Positions 5,895 to 6,247 of a DNA stretch of 6,247 nucleotides are shown piece by piece. Position 1 is the first letter of the stretch. Each line of letters begins with the position of its first letter. Both the position numbers and the translations under genes were made by a program. The DNA comes from Gammaproteobacteria bacterium (lineage in GTDB: Bacteria; Pseudomonadota; Gammaproteobacteria; Steroidobacterales; Woeseiaceae). The stretch is from NCBI GenBank assembly GCA_003645495.1, contig QNFK01000124.1, positions 1 through 6,247 of the forward strand, in the 5' to 3' direction. The notes under the pieces are model-generated. The model did no database searches, was not told the DNA's origin, and saw only the letters and a list, made by a program, of their open reading frames with translations.

Positions 5895-6247
5895 ATGACA
5901 GAATTTTTCAGTAAGTCAGCGGTTCGAGCAACAATGCTATTGGGCCTGAGTCTCTTCTGCGCGGCTCTGAATGCCCAGGAAACTGATTCCTCGAATGCTC
6001 AGCTGGTTGCTGAACGGCCAAATACCAGCGGCACAATCACGGAAGTCACGTACGGTGTTTTCCTGATCGATATCGACGAGATTGACGATGTACGCCAACG
6101 CTTCAATGTGGATATGTTTGTCAATATTGCCTGGCAGGACACGCGCCTCGCGTTACCCGAGAATGAGCGGTCAGACCAGATCCGGCGTTTCCCAATGAGT
6201 GAAATCTGGACACCGCGAGGACTGATCGTGAATGATCGGGGGCTTGA
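5895..6247 (+). CDS. Pentameric ligand-gated ion channel (Cys-loop receptor homologue), N-terminal part
   Basis: The first 117 codons of a gene that runs off the window. A signal peptide (residues 1-27, hydrophobic core MLLGLSLFCAAL, likely cut after LNA) is followed by the start of the extracellular beta-sandwich of a prokaryotic pentameric ligand-gated channel. YGVFLIDIDEIDD (53-65) and RFNVDMFVNIAWQDTRLAL (69-87) align without gaps to the strands beta1-beta2 of GLIC (from memory: GIYLIECYSLDD and FKVNAFLSLSWKDRRLAF), including the family WxDxRL signature at 80-85. EIWTPRGLIVN (103-113) matches the next strand with its IWxP motif. The four-helix membrane domain should follow beyond the window. 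These channels sit in the inner membrane with the ligand domain in the periplasm; the ligand and ion selectivity cannot be inferred here. ATG 5895 has GGAG 7 bases upstream. Confidence 0.88.
   Translation, partial: MTEFFSKSAVRATMLLGLSLFCAALNAQETDSSNAQLVAERPNTSGTITEVTYGVFLIDIDEIDDVRQRFNVDMFVNIAWQDTRLALPENERSDQIRRFPMSEIWTPRGLIVNDRGL

Noticed and set aside
1..6247. CRISPR array, tRNA, insertion sequence or phage element
   Set aside because: No regularly spaced direct repeats, cloverleaf-like sequence, transposase or integrase gene, or terminal inverted repeats were seen.

Overview
The window looks like a chromosomal segment of a Gram-negative gammaproteobacterium of moderate GC content, probably environmental or marine. 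The evidence is the mix of families: a heavy-metal RND efflux pump end followed by a DUF3240 gene, an AlgP/histone-H1-like lysine-rich protein, a DUF4124 periplasmic protein, a monofunctional peptidoglycan glycosyltransferase (MtgA) and a Tat-type lipoprotein signal. The genus cannot be fixed from the sequence. There are no rRNA or tRNA genes, CRISPR arrays, insertion sequences or phage genes.

Layout. Bases 1-551 (+) carry the last 75 codons of a CzcA/CusA-type RND transporter, coupled by an ATGA overlap to a small DUF3240 gene; together they are the tail of a metal-efflux operon. Bases 544-1089 (-) hold the AlgP-like protein, which converges on DUF3240 and overlaps it by 8 bases. After a 197-base divergent gap, 1287-4096 (+) carry a short-chain dehydrogenase/reductase and then a large FAD-dependent oxidoreductase with a twin-arginine signal and a lipobox, resembling the spermidine-dehydrogenase-like flavoproteins. 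The 152-base gap between these two holds a perfect 9-bp inverted repeat. Bases 4204-4776 (+) encode a secreted DUF4124 protein with a proline/tyrosine-rich tail. Bases 4838-5593 (-) encode MtgA, convergent with the DUF4124 gene. From 5895 to the window end (+) lies the N-terminal part of a pentameric ligand-gated ion channel (bacterial Cys-loop-receptor homologue of the GLIC/ELIC type), cut by the window edge.

How the genes work together. The RND/DUF3240 pair is a metal-efflux unit. The SDR and the exported flavoprotein probably belong to one oxidative pathway for an unidentified alcohol, amine or similar substrate, the SDR in the cytoplasm and the flavoprotein on the periplasmic side. The other genes appear to be independent single transcription units. 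The most notable items are the ligand-gated channel, the Tat-lipoprotein flavoenzyme paired with an SDR, and the inverted repeat between them. I see no clear evidence of a wholly new multi-gene system.
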